Assembly: GCF_000174355.1 (NCBI RefSeq)
Contig: NZ_ACIS01000008.1
Span: 1 to 64,000 of the forward strand
Direction of reading: 5' to 3'
Source: Pseudogulbenkiania ferrooxidans 2002
GTDB taxonomy: Bacteria; Pseudomonadota; Gammaproteobacteria; Burkholderiales; Chromobacteriaceae
DNA length: 64,000 nucleotides
Shown here: piece by piece, positions 63,154 through 64,000 of the stretch
Position numbering within the stretch: the stretch's first letter is position 1
Layout of the letters: the number at the start of each line of letters is the position of its first letter
Notes under the pieces: generated by a model
The model's input: only the letters and a program-made list of their open reading frames with translations
Databases searched by the model: none
Told to the model about the DNA's origin: nothing
Position numbers and translations under genes: made by a program

Positions 63154-63777
63154 GTGGGGTCCATCATCGAAGCGGCAGGCTGGCCCATCTGGGCCATTAT
63201 CGTCGCCTCCGTCATCTCGCTGACCATCATTTTCGAGCGTTTTTTCAGCTTGCGTCAGTCGCTGGTGGCGCCGCAGGGGCTGCTGGGGCAGACCTTGCAG
63301 GAATATCGCCGCGCCGGCGCAACGCAGGAACTGCTGCAGTTGCTGGGCCAGCATTCGCCGCTGGGGCGGCTGTTCGCCGCCGGGCTGCGCAACGCCGATG
63401 CCAGCCGCGAGGTCATGAAAGAGTCGATCGAGGACGAGGGCCGCTTGGTGGCGCACCAACTGGAACGTTACCTCACCACGCTCGGCACCATCGCCGCCAT
63501 GGCGCCGCTGCTGGGGCTGCTGGGCACGGTGATCGGCATGATCGAGATCTTCGGTTCGCAGGCACCGTCCGGCACCAACCCTACCGAACTGGCGCACGGC
63601 ATTTCCGTGGCGCTCTACAACACCGCGTTCGGCCTGATCGTGGCGATCCCCAGCATGATGTTCTACCGCCATTTCCGCGCCCAGGTCGACGCCCTGCTGG
63701 TCGACATGGAGTCGCAGGCGGTGAAGCTGGTGGAAGTGCTGCATGGCGAGCGCAAGAACGGCAACGGCAACCACTGA
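63154..63777 (+). CDS. exbB: ExbB/TolQ-type proton-channel protein
   Basis: Inner-membrane part of the ExbB-ExbD-TonB (or TolQ-TolR) energy-transduction complex. About 207 residues with three membrane helices; the MotA/TolQ/ExbB domain is seen as LTTLGTIAAMAPLLGLLGTV then IGMIEIF, and GISVALYNTAFGLIVAIPSM. The GTG at 63154 has GGAG seven bases before it. The ATG at 63148 is only one base from that site. Its neighbour ExbD-like gene begins eight bases after the stop. Confidence 0.9.
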   Translation: MGSIIEAAGWPIWAIIVASVISLTIIFERFFSLRQSLVAPQGLLGQTLQEYRRAGATQELLQLLGQHSPLGRLFAAGLRNADASREVMKESIEDEGRLVAHQLERYLTTLGTIAAMAPLLGLLGTVIGMIEIFGSQAPSGTNPTELAHGISVALYNTAFGLIVAIPSMMFYRHFRAQVDALLVDMESQAVKLVEVLHGERKNGNGNH

Positions 63778-63785
63778 GGCGCGGC

Positions 63786-64000
63786 ATGAACTTTCGACGT
63801 GGCCGGCACCGGGAAGAACCGGAAATCAACTTCATCCCTCTGATCGACCTGCTGCTGGTGATCCTGATCTTCCTGATGGTCACCACCACCTATTCGCGCT
63901 ATTCCGAGCTGAAGATCAACCTGCCGGCGGCGCAGGGCGCGGCACAGGCGGAAAAGAGCAACGAGATCGACGTGGCGGTGTCGCCCGCCGGCGACATGAT
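63786..64000 (+). CDS. exbD: ExbD/TolR-type protein (partial, runs off the window)
   Basis: First 71 codons of the ExbD/TolR partner of the upstream ExbB. A short cytoplasmic segment (MNFRRGRHREEPEINFIPL) is followed by one membrane helix (IDLLLVILIFLMVTTTY) and the start of the periplasmic domain (SELKINLPAAQ). The conserved helix Asp that takes part in proton flow is the one in PLIDLLLV. The C-terminus lies beyond 64000. Confidence 0.92.
   Translation, partial: MNFRRGRHREEPEINFIPLIDLLLVILIFLMVTTTYSRYSELKINLPAAQGAAQAEKSNEIDVAVSPAGDM

Overview
This window is ordinary-density bacterial chromosome, about two-thirds GC by eye. It carries roughly 65 protein genes, three tRNAs and short intergenic gaps. 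Gene content and protein character point to a motile, ubiquinone-using betaproteobacterium, most likely order Neisseriales (Chromobacteriaceae type). The pointers are the flgA-flgM-flgN trio, ubiE/ubiJ/ubiB, accB-accC-prmA-DUF3426, a type II dehydroquinase, and xseA beside exbB/exbD. The assignment is by inference. I see no prophage, insertion sequence or CRISPR array.

Layout. 0-9.6 kb: a putrescine-type binding protein with a frameshifted tail, rppH-yjdF-like-parE, an SDR/LysR divergent pair, a LysR/split chromate transporter divergent pair, and hemE. 9.6-16 kb: a DnaA-box-bearing AT-rich gap, then priA-dacB-grxC-secB-SH3 protein-gpsA. 16-21.2 kb, minus strand: a cysteine-free Tpx-like protein, DUF3426, prmA, accC, accB, aroQ. 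21.4-27 kb: queA, DUF971, ubiE, a LysE exporter, ubiJ, ubiB, and a carboxymuconolactone-decarboxylase-like protein behind a perfect 45-bp palindrome. 27-32 kb: a Mth938-type protein, alaA, hom, thrC. 32-36 kb: flgA, flgM (sigma-28 promoter), flgN, a CobD/CbiB-like protein, rhlE. 36-39 kb, minus: lutABC. 39-41 kb: lysC and tRNA-Ser/Arg/Glu. 41-49 kb: DUF1615 lipoprotein, acyltransferase, a small periplasmic protein, a methyltransferase, a LysR-racemase-binding-protein cluster, a CBS protein. 49-60 kb, mostly minus: ettA, DUF456, ppk1, yggX, argA, ctpA, envC-like, gpmI. 60-64 kb: an ArsR-type regulator, a DUF4442 thioesterase, xseA, exbB and the start of exbD.

Working together. Hom, ThrC and LysC are the aspartate-family pathway. 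UbiE/J/B make ubiquinone. AccB/AccC feed fatty-acid synthesis, with PrmA and DUF3426 in the same operon. LutABC oxidise lactate. FlgA/M/N assemble flagella and time late flagellar genes. CtpA, the EnvC-like protein and DacB work on the cell wall.

The most interesting signal is not a gene. An 11-mer, GTTGGCCGAAG, occurs 15 times exactly on the two strands. Eight copies are in intergenic DNA, and two pairs form inverted repeats. This is how DNA uptake sequences behave in Neisseria, but the motif differs from the Neisseria one. Other points worth checking are two clusters of DnaA-box-like sites, the 45-bp palindrome, the Tpx homologue without any cysteine, a possible internal start in lysC, and an amino-acid racemase cluster with altered family motifs.
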